Made by a program: the position numbers and the translations under genes. From assembly GCA_964034945.1 (NCBI GenBank), contig OZ035961.1, positions 65,006,031 through 65,070,030 of the forward strand: a DNA stretch of 64,000 nucleotides. Reading direction: 5' to 3'. The notes under the pieces are model-generated. The model was given only the letters and a program-made list of their open reading frames with translations, had not been told where the DNA came from and made no database searches. Origin of the DNA: Chrysopilus asiliformis. Lineage: Eukaryota > Arthropoda > Insecta > Diptera > Rhagionidae. Below, piece after piece: positions 63,671 through 64,000 of this stretch (position 1 is its first letter; each line of letters begins with the position of its first letter).

Positions 63671-64000
63671 AGCTAATTTGTATTCTTTTTTGTATTTGTA
63701 GGATTATTTTTATTGTGTTTGGCAAATAAAAGTGATGTAAATATATAAAAAGTTTGTTTTCCTTTTATATATAATAATTGAAATTAAAAAAATGGATAAT
63801 TTCATTAAAACTTGAAATATCGTTCTGGTTGCTACAAAAGCAAACTTTATTAGACCAAAATATTTTTTCTTTCATTAGTTAGGCATAAGAAATCAAAATC
63901 AAACTTGCAGAACCTAGACTCAAAATTCGTGTTGACTTGTGTTATCTATTGTTCGGTTTTTCCCAAATAGATCGAGATTTGATTTGTGATTCCGACAAGA
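63671..64000. other. Non-coding AT-rich end of window
   Basis: Follows the pseudogene stop; AATAAAAG at 63,725 could be its old polyadenylation signal. Nothing else recognised. Confidence 0.45.

Overview
The window is eukaryotic and most likely comes from a brachyceran fly or a related insect. It has AT-rich non-coding DNA, GT/AG introns, a class B neuropeptide receptor exon pair of insect type, and a dense load of insect-type mobile elements. Among these, a repeat family built like the Drosophila INE-1/DINE-1 Helitron relics dominates. Nothing prokaryotic is visible: no operons, no ribosome binding sites, no CRISPR. Almost everything after 1.4 kb is transposable-element sequence at various stages of decay, and the layout is mainly a record of insertions into insertions.

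Host gene: 1-835 is a GACA-type microsatellite lying in an intron. Positions 869-1054 and 1195-1319 (+) are two consecutive exons of a CRF/DH44-like diuretic hormone receptor (TM6 to TM7 and start of the C-tail). The second exon ends at a consensus donor that overlaps an in-frame stop. If splicing occurs, everything downstream may be a very large TE-filled intron; if not, the gene ends there. No further exon was recognised.

Region by region: 1.5-2.3 kb, two INE-1-like copies head to head. 3.2-5.9 kb, an unclassified repeat (here called family Y) carrying a non-autonomous hAT with an 8-bp target duplication. 6.2-13.6 kb (-), a broken autonomous Helitron (OTU protease, Helitron N-domain, Rep, Pif1-type helicase) interrupted by LINE, MITE and tandem-repeat insertions. 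15.3-17.2 kb (-), a Ty3/gypsy pol relic. 17.4-28 kb, mostly non-coding Helitron/DINE fragments, tRNA-like units, a pogo-like end, MITEs and a second Y copy. 28.1-30.1 kb, an unclassified element with about 440-bp terminal inverted repeats. 30.4-32.1 kb, a palindromic cluster of INE-1-like copies. 32.6-34.0 kb (+), a 5'-truncated LINE with a 432-codon open RT frame. 34.0-45.5 kb, a nested stack: a minus-strand LINE hit by a Ty1/copia element (34,640-43,486), itself hit by a hAT transposon (37,566-40,982) and by an apparently intact mariner (41,613-42,905); the same LINE also carries an INE-1-like copy that was hit by a Helitron. 46-51.9 kb, MITEs, a deleted Tc1 element and tandem repeats. 52-54.6 kb (-), copia gag and BEL/Pao relics. 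54.7-56.5 kb, a hAT with a nested Penelope fragment. 57.1-59.95 kb (-), a second Ty3/gypsy relic with two insertions. 60.06-62.95 kb (-), a deleted I-clade LINE. 63.3-63.67 kb, a broken copy of an arthropod uncharacterised zinc-finger protein.

Apart from the receptor exons, the only frame that looks full-length and potentially functional is the mariner transposase. Family assignments rest on protein motifs and termini read by eye, without any database search. Several boundaries are nevertheless exact because target-site duplications are visible.
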